In this document: piece after piece, positions 44,991 through 53,231 of the stretch
How positions within the stretch are numbered: the stretch's first letter is position 1
How the letters are laid out: each line of letters starts with the position of its first letter
Source: Bacteroidota bacterium
GTDB taxonomy: Bacteria; Bacteroidota; Bacteroidia; Flavobacteriales; Flavobacteriaceae
Length of the DNA: 64,000 nt
Direction of reading: 5' to 3'
Assembly (NCBI GenBank): GCA_023434025.1
Contig: JAEYTL010000008.1
Location: forward strand, 186,001-250,000
Position numbers and translations under genes: made by a program
The notes under the pieces: model-generated
The model's database searches: none
What the model saw: the letters and a program-made list of their open reading frames with translations, nothing else
Told to the model about the DNA's origin: nothing

Positions 44991-45799
44991 AGCGAATCCA
45001 TTCCCTCTTCAATTTTTATCACGTTATGCTTTTTATTATAAGCCCTGATGGCATTGTTTTTATGCCATATTTCGGGAGAAGAATACCCTCTTTTGTGATC
45101 TAAATGCAGACAGATGGCACTGTATCTGATTTGCTTGGATAGTAACCCTAAATTAAACAACCGCTCTCCTAACTCCCTATCCAAGCCACCGTACTTCATT
45201 TGATGGTTAAATCCGTTTACTGCTAAAATATCTTTTTTGAATCCGGAAGAATTATGACCATTCCAGGAGCGTTTTGTGGGCGTAAGCCAATTCATAAAAT
45301 GGGCAAAAAGCTTATTATGGGTCAGTTTAGAAACTTTAAAACTCATTTTCAGACCTTGCTTTTTGAGCCAGGAAATTTTAAAGCAGTTTTGGTTAACAAT
45401 ATCTTCTGCTGTAATCGCCTTGGAAACAGACATCGGAAGTTTAAAGTACCCGCCAGATAAAAAATAGCCATCTTCTCTGTGTTTTAAATGAACCTCTACA
45501 AAATCCTTTCTGGGGATGCAATCGCCATCGGTAAACAAAAGATAATCAGACGAGGATTTTAGAATGGCTTTGTTTAAAATCTTTGATTTTTGAAAACCGT
45601 CGTCTTCTTGCCAAACGTGTATAATCGGGTATTTGAATTTTGATGAAAATGAGTCCAGCAATTCTTTTGTTTTGGAGGTAGAGCCGTCGTCTGCAATTAC
45701 AATTTCAAAATCATCTGCAGACTGAACGCTAAATCCTGTTAAGACCTTTTGCAACCATTCCTCGGCATTGTATGTCGTGATAATTACTGAAACTTTCAT
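44987..45799 (-). CDS. Glycosyltransferase family 2
   Basis: This 270-residue protein starts at the ATG at 45797-45799 (KVSVIITTYNAEEWLQKVL). A longer frame to 45853 adds 18 unrelated residues and would overlap the kinase-like gene. The GT-A fold has VIADDGSTSKTKEL and LFTDGDCIPRKDFVEVH (DGDC as DXD) and a C-terminal galactosyltransferase-like segment with GGLDRELGERLFNLG. It sits in the LPS-like cluster and is 44 bp downstream of the kinase-like gene. The sugar is unknown. Confidence 0.88.
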   Translation of the reverse strand: MKVSVIITTYNAEEWLQKVLTGFSVQSADDFEIVIADDGSTSKTKELLDSFSSKFKYPIIHVWQEDDGFQKSKILNKAILKSSSDYLLFTDGDCIPRKDFVEVHLKHREDGYFLSGGYFKLPMSVSKAITAEDIVNQNCFKISWLKKQGLKMSFKVSKLTHNKLFAHFMNWLTPTKRSWNGHNSSGFKKDILAVNGFNHQMKYGGLDRELGERLFNLGLLSKQIRYSAICLHLDHKRGYSSPEIWHKNNAIRAYNKKHNVIKIEEGMDSL

Positions 45800-45843
45800 C
45801 AATTTGTTTAAAGAACGGAAATTTAGTGGTTTTTTTAGAAATA

Positions 45844-46605
45844 TTATTTCCAAAAAAGAAATTTCTTCTTCAATCTTTTTTTTCTGTAATATTTATACTG
45901 AAAATCAGACGTGTACTTCCACAACGTCTCAAAAATTAAACTTTCGGATTCGCCGGAAATTTTGGCATATTCGTTGCTCATGACAGCGACCATTTCTTTG
46001 TGAGGTGTTAACCGGCAAAGGTTTTTCATCCGTAACTTAAAATCCATCTGACGGTGAAATTCCATCCGGTTTAAATCGACTAAAAAGAACTCATAGTCAC
46101 CGTTTACTGCTTTTTTAATCAGCGTATTTCCCGGTGAATGATCTTTGAATTCAATACCTTTCTGATGTAATGAGTACGAAAAGCGGGTAAACTGCCGCAA
46201 AATATTATCGCGGTCCGGATAGTCCGGAATTTCAACCAGCTCACGATAGGTTAAATCGCAATCTAAGTGTTCGCTGACATAATAGCTGTCGGTCAATCCT
46301 ATTAAATCATGGTTTTCTACATAAGCAAAAGGTTGTGGTGTACCGATTCCGTTCTCCAGAAGCTGATGAGCAAACTCAAACGAACGTCTTGCTTTGGATT
46401 TTCTGAAAAAGCGATAAACAACCTTATTGATTAAATTAGGAATTTTAAAGGATTTAATGTTTATCGTTTTGCCTTCAAAATCAAACAGTTTTATCTTATT
46501 TCTTTTTCTGTCATCAAACAGCTTTCCCGAAGATTGAAACTGATTAATGATATGCATTAAATCATGATGATTAAAATTTATTTTTTTAGAAAATACAGCA
46601 ATCAT
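45844..46605 (-). CDS. Lipopolysaccharide kinase (Kdo/WaaP-like) family protein
   Basis: This 253-residue protein kinase-like protein keeps a catalytic-loop-like FKDHSPGNTLI (His-x-x-x-Gly-Asn) and FFLVDLNRMEFH in the DFG position. An N-terminal VVYRFFRKSKARRSFEFAHQL segment is followed by IGTPQPFAYVENHDL, a pattern common to RIO/Kdo-kinase-like proteins in LPS clusters. It probably phosphorylates a core sugar at the inner membrane face. It is 8 bp downstream of the methyltransferase gene on the same strand, so the two are co-transcribed. Confidence 0.82.
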   Translation of the reverse strand: MIAVFSKKINFNHHDLMHIINQFQSSGKLFDDRKRNKIKLFDFEGKTINIKSFKIPNLINKVVYRFFRKSKARRSFEFAHQLLENGIGTPQPFAYVENHDLIGLTDSYYVSEHLDCDLTYRELVEIPDYPDRDNILRQFTRFSYSLHQKGIEFKDHSPGNTLIKKAVNGDYEFFLVDLNRMEFHRQMDFKLRMKNLCRLTPHKEMVAVMSNEYAKISGESESLIFETLWKYTSDFQYKYYRKKRLKKKFLFWK

Positions 46606-46613
46606 ATCAATGT

Positions 46614-47261
46614 TTATTGCAAACGTGCCACGGTAGCATACTGCAGATTTCTGATGTCCATGTGAGTAAACAAAAGCGGAATATTAAAAAGAATTGGCTT
46701 TAGTGATTTGGTAATGTTAATCGGTTCATGGGTAACAATTGAATAGCCCAGGTCTTCATACATTCTTCTGATGCTTTTTCCGGTAAAAAAACGCAGGTGC
46801 GTTTTATCCATGATACCAAATTCATCATATTTCCAATCCTTACCAAAGACAACTTTAGAAAAAGTTCTGTAAAACCTGACATTCGGAATTGAGCTGATGA
46901 TAACTCCGCCTTTAGATAATTTGGCTTTCAAGATATCCAGCACCGAATAAGGATCTGATAAATGTTCTAACACATCGTTAAAATAAATGACATCAAAATA
47001 ACCGTCCGGCAAATCTTCAATAAACTGCTCACAAGGCCCGGTAAACACTTTATCCAAAACGGTCAGTGCTATCTTTGCTTCTTCTTCCATCAACTCAATA
47101 CCCCAAACTTCTGCCTTGTTCTTTTCTTTAACAATTGCGGCAAAAGCACCGTTTCCGCAACCAATATCAATAATCTTTTTGGCTTCCTGAGGCAAATACT
47201 TCAGCATTTCATGCCGTACATTATCATAATACCCAACCGGTTTATTTTCGTAATATTTCAT
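46614..47261 (-). CDS. Class I SAM-dependent methyltransferase
   Basis: This 215-residue protein has a SAM-binding motif I, KKIIDIGCGNGAFAAIVKEK (residues about 34-53), an acidic ribose-binding position in GIELMEEEA, and YFDVIYFNDVLEHLSDPYSV as motif IV. It is of the methyltransf_11/UbiG-like type often found in polysaccharide clusters. The acceptor is unknown. It is first in a minus-strand run with the Kdo-kinase-like and family 2 transferase genes. Confidence 0.88.
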   Translation of the reverse strand: MKYYENKPVGYYDNVRHEMLKYLPQEAKKIIDIGCGNGAFAAIVKEKNKAEVWGIELMEEEAKIALTVLDKVFTGPCEQFIEDLPDGYFDVIYFNDVLEHLSDPYSVLDILKAKLSKGGVIISSIPNVRFYRTFSKVVFGKDWKYDEFGIMDKTHLRFFTGKSIRRMYEDLGYSIVTHEPINITKSLKPILFNIPLLFTHMDIRNLQYATVARLQ

Positions 47262-47354
47262 TTTTATCTGTGCTTTTTTTTAAATGAACTCCGTGCCGGA
47301 TTTCGATTCCAAAAATATAAAAAATTATCCTAAATTGCCTCATTATTTAAAACT

Positions 47355-48152
47355 ATGAAAAACAGACCTAAATGCTCACTGGTAACTCCAACTTATAACT
47401 GGCCTCAGGCATTGGATTTACTGTTGTTGAGCATCATGAATCAAACCGTTTTGCCCAATGAAGTGATTATTGCAGACGATGGCTCCAAAAGCGACACGAA
47501 AGATTTAATTGAAGAGTATCAGAAAATTTTTCCCGTTCCGTTACTTCACATCTGGCATGAGGATATCAAAAACCGAAAGCCCAGAATTATGAATAAAGCC
47601 ATTGCCAAAGCCCAGTATGAGTATATCATTGAAATTGATGGCGACATTATTATGAATAAGCATTTTGTAGAAGATCACCTGCATTTTGCACAAAAGGGAT
47701 TTTACCTGTTTGGTTCCAGGGTTAATATTCAAGCTTCGCTTTTGGACAAACTTTTTTCAAAAAAAATCATTCATTTTAATTTCTTTTCAAAAGGGATAAA
47801 AAAGCGTGGCAGAACAATCCGTATTCCATTCATGATGAACTTTGCCGAAATTGCAGAAAAAAGATCTTCCAAGCTAAGAGGCTGTAACATGTCTTTTTGG
47901 CGGGAAGATTTCATTAAAATCAATGGCTTTAATGAAAGCCTGGTTGGCTGGGGAATTGATGATTCCGAGATGATCGAACGTTTGCACAACCTGGGTATCA
48001 AAGGCAAACGTCTTAAATTCGCCGGAATTGCCTATCATATTTACCACAGGGAACAATCAAAAAGTCATATCGAAATAAACCACGAAATTGAACGTCAGAC
48101 CAAAGAAAACAAACTGACTTTTATTGAAAAAGGTATAAATCAATTTTTGTAA
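47355..48152 (+). CDS. Glycosyltransferase family 2
   Basis: This 265-residue GT-A enzyme begins KCSLVTPTYNWPQALDLLLL and has VIIADDGSKSDTKDLIEEY and YIIEIDGDIIMNKHFVEDH (DGD as metal site). The C-terminal GWGIDDSEMIERLHNLG is the ED/DD segment seen in GT2 enzymes with a galactosyltransferase-type C-terminus. It resembles the gene at 44987-45799 and may be a paralogue. It is followed after 2 bp by another glycosyltransferase gene. Confidence 0.88.
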   Translation: MKNRPKCSLVTPTYNWPQALDLLLLSIMNQTVLPNEVIIADDGSKSDTKDLIEEYQKIFPVPLLHIWHEDIKNRKPRIMNKAIAKAQYEYIIEIDGDIIMNKHFVEDHLHFAQKGFYLFGSRVNIQASLLDKLFSKKIIHFNFFSKGIKKRGRTIRIPFMMNFAEIAEKRSSKLRGCNMSFWREDFIKINGFNESLVGWGIDDSEMIERLHNLGIKGKRLKFAGIAYHIYHREQSKSHIEINHEIERQTKENKLTFIEKGINQFL

Positions 48153-48154
48153 CT

Positions 48155-49066
48155 ATGTATGATATTGCCGTTATACTGATCAATTATAATTCAAGCCGGT
48201 TAAGTATTGACTGTATTAAATCCATCTATGAAAAAACGTCTGATAAAATCAGTTTTCAGGTAATTATCACCGACAATTGCTCTGAAAAAACAGATTTTGA
48301 AAACTTAAAGTCTTTTTGTGATCATTCCCATCTGCCTAATCTGACACTGCTTCAAAATAAAATAAATGCGGGATTTGGCGGAGGAAACATGTATGGATTT
48401 GCCCATTCCGACGCAAAATACCTGGCTTTTGTAAATAATGATACGCTCTTTTTAAATGATTGTCTCGGAATACTGAAAAAGCACCTTGATACAGACGATT
48501 CTATCGGAATTGCCGGAGCCCAGGCTTATAAAGAAAATAATCGTTTTTTAATTTCATTGGACCATTTTGCTTCGCCGGCAAGAGAAATTTTAGGAAGAGG
48601 CTTTCTGGAATTAATTAATCCGAAAAAATACCCTAAACGAAAAAAGAGATACAACGCTCCTGTTCGGGTAAATTTTATACCGGGAAGCTTTATGTTTGTT
48701 AGATGTAATGATTTTATAAAAGCCGGTGGTTTTGATAAACAGATTTTTTTATACTATGAAGAAACTGACTTGTGCATGAGACTTGCCAATATAAATAAGT
48801 TCGCCTATTTAATTCCGGAAGCCGAGTTTATTCATTTTCATGGAGCCAGTACAGAAAAATCGTTAGCCATAAAAAAAGAGCTCAAAATTTCTCTGCTGTA
48901 TATTATGAAAAAGCATTATGGAAATCTTGGTTATCAATCCGTGCGGTGGTTTCTGCTTCTTAAATATGGATTGAGCAGTTTATTTAAGGCAAAAAACAGG
49001 CCTTTGTTTTCTTTAATTCTAAGAGGAGCTCCCATGAGTGAATCGCTCCAACACAAACAAAATTAG
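48155..49066 (+). CDS. Glycosyltransferase family 2, rhamnosyltransferase-like
   Basis: This 303-residue GT-A protein starts YDIAVILINYNSSRLSIDCI and has IITDNCSEKTDFENL, NAGFGGGNMYGF, YLAFVNNDTLFLNDCL (NDD-type metal site) and YYEETDLCMRLANINKF. This is the pattern of WbbL-like rhamnosyltransferases. It lies 2 bp after the previous transferase and 2 bp before tsaC, so the plus-strand run reads transferase-transferase-tsaC. Confidence 0.88.
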   Translation: MYDIAVILINYNSSRLSIDCIKSIYEKTSDKISFQVIITDNCSEKTDFENLKSFCDHSHLPNLTLLQNKINAGFGGGNMYGFAHSDAKYLAFVNNDTLFLNDCLGILKKHLDTDDSIGIAGAQAYKENNRFLISLDHFASPAREILGRGFLELINPKKYPKRKKRYNAPVRVNFIPGSFMFVRCNDFIKAGGFDKQIFLYYEETDLCMRLANINKFAYLIPEAEFIHFHGASTEKSLAIKKELKISLLYIMKKHYGNLGYQSVRWFLLLKYGLSSLFKAKNRPLFSLILRGAPMSESLQHKQN

Positions 49067-49068
49067 CC

Positions 49069-49638
49069 ATGAACGATATCAGTACAGAAATCCACAACGC
49101 CTTCCAAGTCATCCAAAACGGAGGCATTATACTCTACCCGACCGATACGGTCTGGGGAATTGGATGCGATGCGACCAATCCCGAAGCCGTTAAAAAAATA
49201 TATGAACTCAAAAAAAGAGCCGAATCCAAAAGCATGATCGTACTGATGAACGGTGAAAAAATGATGTACAATGTTTTTGCAGCCATTCCCGAAGTAGCCT
49301 GGCAAATCTTGGATTTAGCGGAGAAACCGACGACTTTAATTTTAGATAAACCGCGAAATGTGGCTCCAAATATTGTAGCTGATGATGATTCGCTGGCGGT
49401 TCGGTTGGTGACAGAGCCGTTTTGTTACAAATTGATGGAACGCATGAAAAAGCCCTTGGTTTCTACTTCAGCAAACATTTCCGGTCAACCCACACCAAAA
49501 TCATTTAAAGAAATCAGTCCCGAAATTATTAAAGGTGTAGACTATGTTGTAAATTTGCACCGCGAAAAAATTTGCGACAAGCCGTCTACGATTATTAAAT
49601 TGACGTTGGATAGTCAGGTTCAGATTATTCGGAAGTAA
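49069..49638 (+). CDS. tsaC: Threonylcarbamoyl-AMP synthase (TsaC/YrdC)
   Basis: This 189-residue YrdC-domain enzyme makes threonylcarbamoyl-AMP for the t6A37 modification of tRNAs reading ANN codons. Motifs: GGIILYPTDTVWGIGCDATN (residues about 18-37), KKRAESKSMIVLM (KxR and SxxP-like region), and TSANISGQPTPKSF. It is the short form without the Sua5 C-terminal domain. The gene follows the glycosyltransferase run by 2 bp. Confidence 0.94.
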   Translation: MNDISTEIHNAFQVIQNGGIILYPTDTVWGIGCDATNPEAVKKIYELKKRAESKSMIVLMNGEKMMYNVFAAIPEVAWQILDLAEKPTTLILDKPRNVAPNIVADDDSLAVRLVTEPFCYKLMERMKKPLVSTSANISGQPTPKSFKEISPEIIKGVDYVVNLHREKICDKPSTIIKLTLDSQVQIIRK

Positions 49639-49671
49639 GTTTATAAGCCACGAATAATTGAAATTTGTTTT

Positions 49672-50112
49672 GCCGCTGATTCGCTGATTTTTTATAACCC
49701 AAAATAATTAATATATGCCTGAATATCTATACGAAAATGAAAGTTATAAAATAATTGGAATTTTATATGAAGTTCATAAAAATCTAGGAAAAGGTTTTTC
49801 TGAAATAGTTTACAAAGATGCTTTGGAATATGAATTTGATAAAAACAATATTCCTTTTGAACGCGAAAAAGAATATAAAATACATTATAAAGATACAGTC
49901 CTAAAACACAAATTTTATGCTGATTTTGTGATATTTGATAAAATAATTTTAGAAATTAAATCTACCGATTCGTTTGTTAATAATCACTATGCACAATGTC
50001 TAAACTATTTAAAAGTTTCAAAAAACAAATTAGCTTTATTAGTTAACTTTAACCAAACATCCGTTGAATACAAAAGAATAATAATTTCAAAATAAATCAG
50101 CGAATCAGTGGC
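49672..50112. repeat. Inverted-repeat-bounded element carrying a GxxExxY gene
   Basis: GCCGCTGATTCGCTGATTT (49672-49690) and AAATCAGCGAATCAGTGGC (50094-50112) are inverted repeats of 19 bp with one mismatch. They extend outward into TTTT/AAAA. They bracket exactly one gene (49715-50095), which ends 2 bp inside the right repeat. The unit is 441 bp. No target-site duplication is clear. A diverged pair of the same repeat type lies at 55059-55199. Confidence 0.7.
49715..50095 (+). CDS. GxxExxY protein
   Basis: This 126-residue protein is a small PD-(D/E)XK-nuclease-superfamily relative. The name motif is GKGFSEIVYKDALEYEF. The putative catalytic core follows as YKIHYKDTVLKHKFYADFVIFDKIILEIKS, with Asp in YADFV and E-x-K in LEIKS. 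The end is NHYAQCLNYLKVSKNKLALLVNF. No function is established for the family. The gene is isolated between tsaC and cca, with A+T content higher than its neighbours, and is enclosed by 19-bp inverted repeats, so it may have arrived as a small mobile unit. Confidence 0.88.
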   Translation: MPEYLYENESYKIIGILYEVHKNLGKGFSEIVYKDALEYEFDKNNIPFEREKEYKIHYKDTVLKHKFYADFVIFDKIILEIKSTDSFVNNHYAQCLNYLKVSKNKLALLVNFNQTSVEYKRIIISK

Positions 50113-50123
50113 TAAAATAAAAA

Positions 50124-51539
50124 ATGAATTACAAACAAGCCTTACATAACCCCATCTTCAAAATCATCTCTCAAGCCGCACAAGAACTTGGCGTTGAAAG
50201 CTACGTAATTGGTGGCTTTGTACGTGATTTTTTGTTGGAAAGAGATTTCAAAAAAGACATCGACATTGTTGCCGTTGGTAGCGGAATCGAACTGGCTCTC
50301 AAAATTTCAGAGCTACTTCCCAACAAACCCAAGGTCCAGGTTTTTAAAACCTATGGAACGGCTATGCTTCGTTTTCAGGAAATTGATATTGAATTTGTTG
50401 GTGCACGAAAAGAAAGTTATCATTTTGAAAGCCGGAATCCGGTTGTGGAAAACGGAACTTTGCAAGACGATCAAAACCGACGTGATTTTACCATCAATGC
50501 CTTGGCTTTTTCGTTGAATGAAAAAAATTACGGCGACCTAATTGACCCTTTCAATGGTTTGGAAGATTTAAAGAATAAAATCATTCGAACACCTTTGGAT
50601 GCTGATATTACCTTTTCGGATGATCCGTTGCGAATGATGCGTGCCATTCGTTTTGCCACGCAATTGCATTTTACGATTGAAGAAAAATCATTGGCATCCA
50701 TTTCAAAAAATTGTGAGCGGATCAACATTATTTCCGGAGAACGGATTGTGGATGAATTGAACAAAATTTTATCCACAGAAAAACCGTCAATTGGTTTTAT
50801 TTTATTATACCAAACCGGTTTATTGGATTTGATTTTACCTGAACTAACCGCTTTAAATCAGGTGGAAGAAATAGAAGGTCATACCCACAAAAACAACTTT
50901 TATCACACCTTAGAAGTGGTAGATAATATTTGTCCGAATACCGATGATGTCTGGTTGCGTTGGGCGGCTTTGCTTCACGATATAGGAAAAGCTCCCACCA
51001 AAAAATTCAACAAAAAGCAAGGCTGGACATTTCACGGTCACGAATTTTTGGGTGGCAAAATGGTCAAAAAAATCTTCGAGCGACTGCACATGCCACAAAA
51101 TCATAAAATGAAATTCGTTTCTAAATTGGTCATGTTGAGCTCACGACCCATTGTGCTTTCGCAGGATATTGTGACCGATTCTGCTGTCAGACGACTGCTG
51201 TTTGATGCCGGAGAAGATATTGAAGATTTAATGATTTTGTGCGAAGCCGATATCACCACCAAAAACCCGAATAAATTTAAAAAATACCATAATAACTTCA
51301 AGATTGTACGTCAGAAAATTGTGGAAGTGGAAGAACGCGATCATGTGCGGAATTTTCAACCGCCTATTTCCGGTGAGGAAATTATGGAAATTTTTAATTT
51401 AAAACCTTCTCGTGAAATCGGCGTTTTAAAAGAAGCCGTAAAAGAAGCAATTTTAGAAGGAGAAATTCCGAATGAATATGAAGCTGCTTATGAATTTGTT
51501 TTAAAACGTGGAGCCAAACTAGGTTTGACAAAAGTTTAA
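50124..51539 (+). CDS. cca: CCA tRNA nucleotidyltransferase with HD domain
   Basis: This 471-residue class II polymerase-beta-fold enzyme adds or repairs the 3' CCA of tRNAs. The nucleotidyltransferase motif is VIGGFVRDFLLERDFKKDID (residues about 27-46). The template motif is QDDQNRRDFTINALAF, followed by DPLRMMRAIRFATQL. The C-terminal half has an HD domain (GHTHKNNFYHTLEVVDNI, LLHDIGKAPTKKF), which in other CCA enzymes gives 2',3'-cyclic phosphodiesterase activity. All key aspartates are present. The inverted-repeat element ends 12 bp upstream of its start. Confidence 0.96.
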   Translation: MNYKQALHNPIFKIISQAAQELGVESYVIGGFVRDFLLERDFKKDIDIVAVGSGIELALKISELLPNKPKVQVFKTYGTAMLRFQEIDIEFVGARKESYHFESRNPVVENGTLQDDQNRRDFTINALAFSLNEKNYGDLIDPFNGLEDLKNKIIRTPLDADITFSDDPLRMMRAIRFATQLHFTIEEKSLASISKNCERINIISGERIVDELNKILSTEKPSIGFILLYQTGLLDLILPELTALNQVEEIEGHTHKNNFYHTLEVVDNICPNTDDVWLRWAALLHDIGKAPTKKFNKKQGWTFHGHEFLGGKMVKKIFERLHMPQNHKMKFVSKLVMLSSRPIVLSQDIVTDSAVRRLLFDAGEDIEDLMILCEADITTKNPNKFKKYHNNFKIVRQKIVEVEERDHVRNFQPPISGEEIMEIFNLKPSREIGVLKEAVKEAILEGEIPNEYEAAYEFVLKRGAKLGLTKV

Positions 51540-51558
51540 GTTTTGTTTCATTCAATAT

Positions 51559-51594
51559 TATCTAAAAATTCTTAATTTTATAAAAATTTAGATA
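51559..51594 (+). promoter_or_regulatory. Possible antitoxin operator over the TA promoter
   Basis: TATCTAAA (51559-51566) and TTTAGATA (51587-51594) are perfect inverted half-sites 20 bp apart. They straddle a near-consensus -7 element (TAATTTTA, 51573-51580) just before the antitoxin ATG. Confidence 0.4.
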
Positions 51595-51595
51595 G

Positions 51596-51892
51596 ATGAA
51601 TATCGATGCATTAAAATTAGAAATTATTGCCAAAATCATTGCTACTGATGATGTTGAACTTTTGAATAAAATTCAAGAGACTATTCATCATTTCAATTCC
51701 CTTCCATTGGTTAACGAGCCAACTACAATTTATGAAACTTCTGAACAAATACATATTTTAAATGATTGGCAAAAGGAAAGAATTGAAAAAGCATTGAAAC
51801 AAATTGAAAATGGTGAGTTTGTAACAAATGAACAAGCTGAAATTGAAATACAAGAATGGTTCCAAGAGCAAGAAAAATTATATGGTCAGTAG
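51596..51892 (+). CDS. Putative antitoxin of a RelE/ParE-type TA pair
   Basis: This 98-residue acidic, mostly helical protein opens MNIDALKLEIIAKIIATDDV and ends in a charged tail, NGEFVTNEQAEIEIQEWFQEQ. The 3' end overlaps the toxin frame by 37 nt (51856-51892). Size, acidity, order (antitoxin first) and overlap are typical of type II antitoxins. The DNA-binding fold is not recognised. A candidate operator straddles its promoter. Confidence 0.75.
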   Translation: MNIDALKLEIIAKIIATDDVELLNKIQETIHHFNSLPLVNEPTTIYETSEQIHILNDWQKERIEKALKQIENGEFVTNEQAEIEIQEWFQEQEKLYGQ

Positions 51893-52161
51893 ATGCTTTA
51901 GTTACAAAAAAGAATTTATTTAACTATTGGAATCATCGAAATAAATCAACGCTCTATTCTAAAAAATTGAATTTACTTTTTAACGATAAACTATTGCAAA
52001 TTGCTCAATATCCTGAAGCTTCAATAGCGGTAGATTATGAAAATGTTAGAATGGTTTTAGCTAGTAATTATTACCTACTATTTGAAATTTCACCACTTTT
52101 TATCAAAGTATTAGACATTTGGGACGCACGACAAAATCCTATAAATTTTCCGATTAAATAA
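51856..52161 (+). CDS. RelE/ParE family toxin
   Basis: This 101-residue basic protein has the RelE/ParE fold pattern: KIIWSVDALVTKKNLFNYWN, then SKKLNLLFNDKLLQIAQYPE, VRMVLASNYYLLFEI, and the C-terminal IKVLDIWDARQNP. ParE members poison gyrase and RelE members cut mRNA on ribosomes; the sequence alone does not separate them. It starts inside the antitoxin gene (ATG at 51856). It ends 1 bp before the ctaA ATG, so read-through into heme A synthase is possible. Confidence 0.85.
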   Translation: MVPRARKIIWSVDALVTKKNLFNYWNHRNKSTLYSKKLNLLFNDKLLQIAQYPEASIAVDYENVRMVLASNYYLLFEISPLFIKVLDIWDARQNPINFPIK

Positions 52162-52162
52162 A

Positions 52163-53182
52163 ATGAAAACAAACAAACCCGTTATAATTTGGCTTCTTTC
52201 CGGTTGCATTTTATTGTTTATTATGGTAATGGTTGGCGGCATCACTCGCCTTACCAATTCCGGACTTTCAATGACTGATTGGCATTTGGTTACCGATACT
52301 TTTCCTCCCACATCTGAGCAAGCCTGGAACGATGCTTTTGAAGAATACAAGAAATTTCCGGAATACCAAAAAATCAACATTCATAACGACTTTACATTAG
52401 ACAATTACAAATTCATTTATTTCTGGGAATGGTTTCACCGCTTTATCGGAAGAATCATCGGAATTGTGTTTATCATTCCGTTTTTATATTTTCTGATAAA
52501 GAAAAAATTAGACTCTGAAACCATCAAAAAATGCATCATTCTCCTTTTTATGGGTGGATTTCAAGGGTTTTTGGGCTGGTTTATGGTAAAAAGCGGTTTA
52601 ATTGACAATCCGGATGTGAGTCATTACCGATTGGCACTGCACTTAACGTTTGCCTTTATCACCTTCGCTTACACACTTTGGGTGGCGTTGGATTTAATCT
52701 ATCCCAACAAAATGGCAGTTATTTTACCGCTTCGAAAGTTAGCTCGAATTGCAATGGTAGTTTTAATCATCCAAATCATTTATGGCGGATTTGTAGCCGG
52801 ATTAAACGCCGGATTAATTCACAATCATTGGCCATTGATGAGCGAAGGAAAATTGATTCACGAAACCGTTTGGATTGAACAACCTACTCTTTTACAAAAT
52901 TTAACCGAAGGAAAAAGTGGTGTGCAATTCATTCACAGAACATTTGCTTATTTTGTGGTTGGTATGATTTTGTTTTTATACTTCAAAAGTAAAAAATACT
53001 CGCTTACAACTCTACAGACCAAAGGATTAAACGTATTAGTTCTTTTTGTATTTGTTCAATTTCTTTTAGGTATTTTCACTTTACTGCTTCACGTTCCGCT
53101 TTGGTTGGGATTGGCTCATCAATTGATGGCTTTCTTTTTGCTGAGTTCGATGACATTTGTTTTGCATCGGTTTAGTAAGTAA
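52163..53182 (+). CDS. ctaA: Heme A synthase, COX15/CtaA family
   Basis: This 339-residue protein has about eight transmembrane helices. Heme-binding histidine motifs are EWFHRFIGR (first pair region), SHYRLALHLTFAF, and IHRTFAYFVVGM with HVPLWLGLAHQLMAF near the C-terminus. MVGGITRLTNSGLSMTDWH near the N-terminus is the family signature. It oxidises heme O to heme A for aa3-type oxidase. It stands directly after the TA pair rather than among oxidase genes. Confidence 0.95.
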   Translation: MKTNKPVIIWLLSGCILLFIMVMVGGITRLTNSGLSMTDWHLVTDTFPPTSEQAWNDAFEEYKKFPEYQKINIHNDFTLDNYKFIYFWEWFHRFIGRIIGIVFIIPFLYFLIKKKLDSETIKKCIILLFMGGFQGFLGWFMVKSGLIDNPDVSHYRLALHLTFAFITFAYTLWVALDLIYPNKMAVILPLRKLARIAMVVLIIQIIYGGFVAGLNAGLIHNHWPLMSEGKLIHETVWIEQPTLLQNLTEGKSGVQFIHRTFAYFVVGMILFLYFKSKKYSLTTLQTKGLNVLVLFVFVQFLLGIFTLLLHVPLWLGLAHQLMAFFLLSSMTFVLHRFSK

Positions 53183-53231
53183 TTAAGCTCATTTTACTAT
53201 ATTTGAAAGAACAACCCTTTAGATTATTTTT

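Noticed and set aside
45800..45853. Longer N-terminus for the minus-strand family 2 transferase
   Set aside because: It would overlap the kinase-like gene; the GT2 fold starts at MKVSVIITTYN (45799).
50209..50517. Second frame of 102 codons inside cca
   Set aside because: It is a shadow of the cca coding sequence, which has all enzyme motifs in its own frame.
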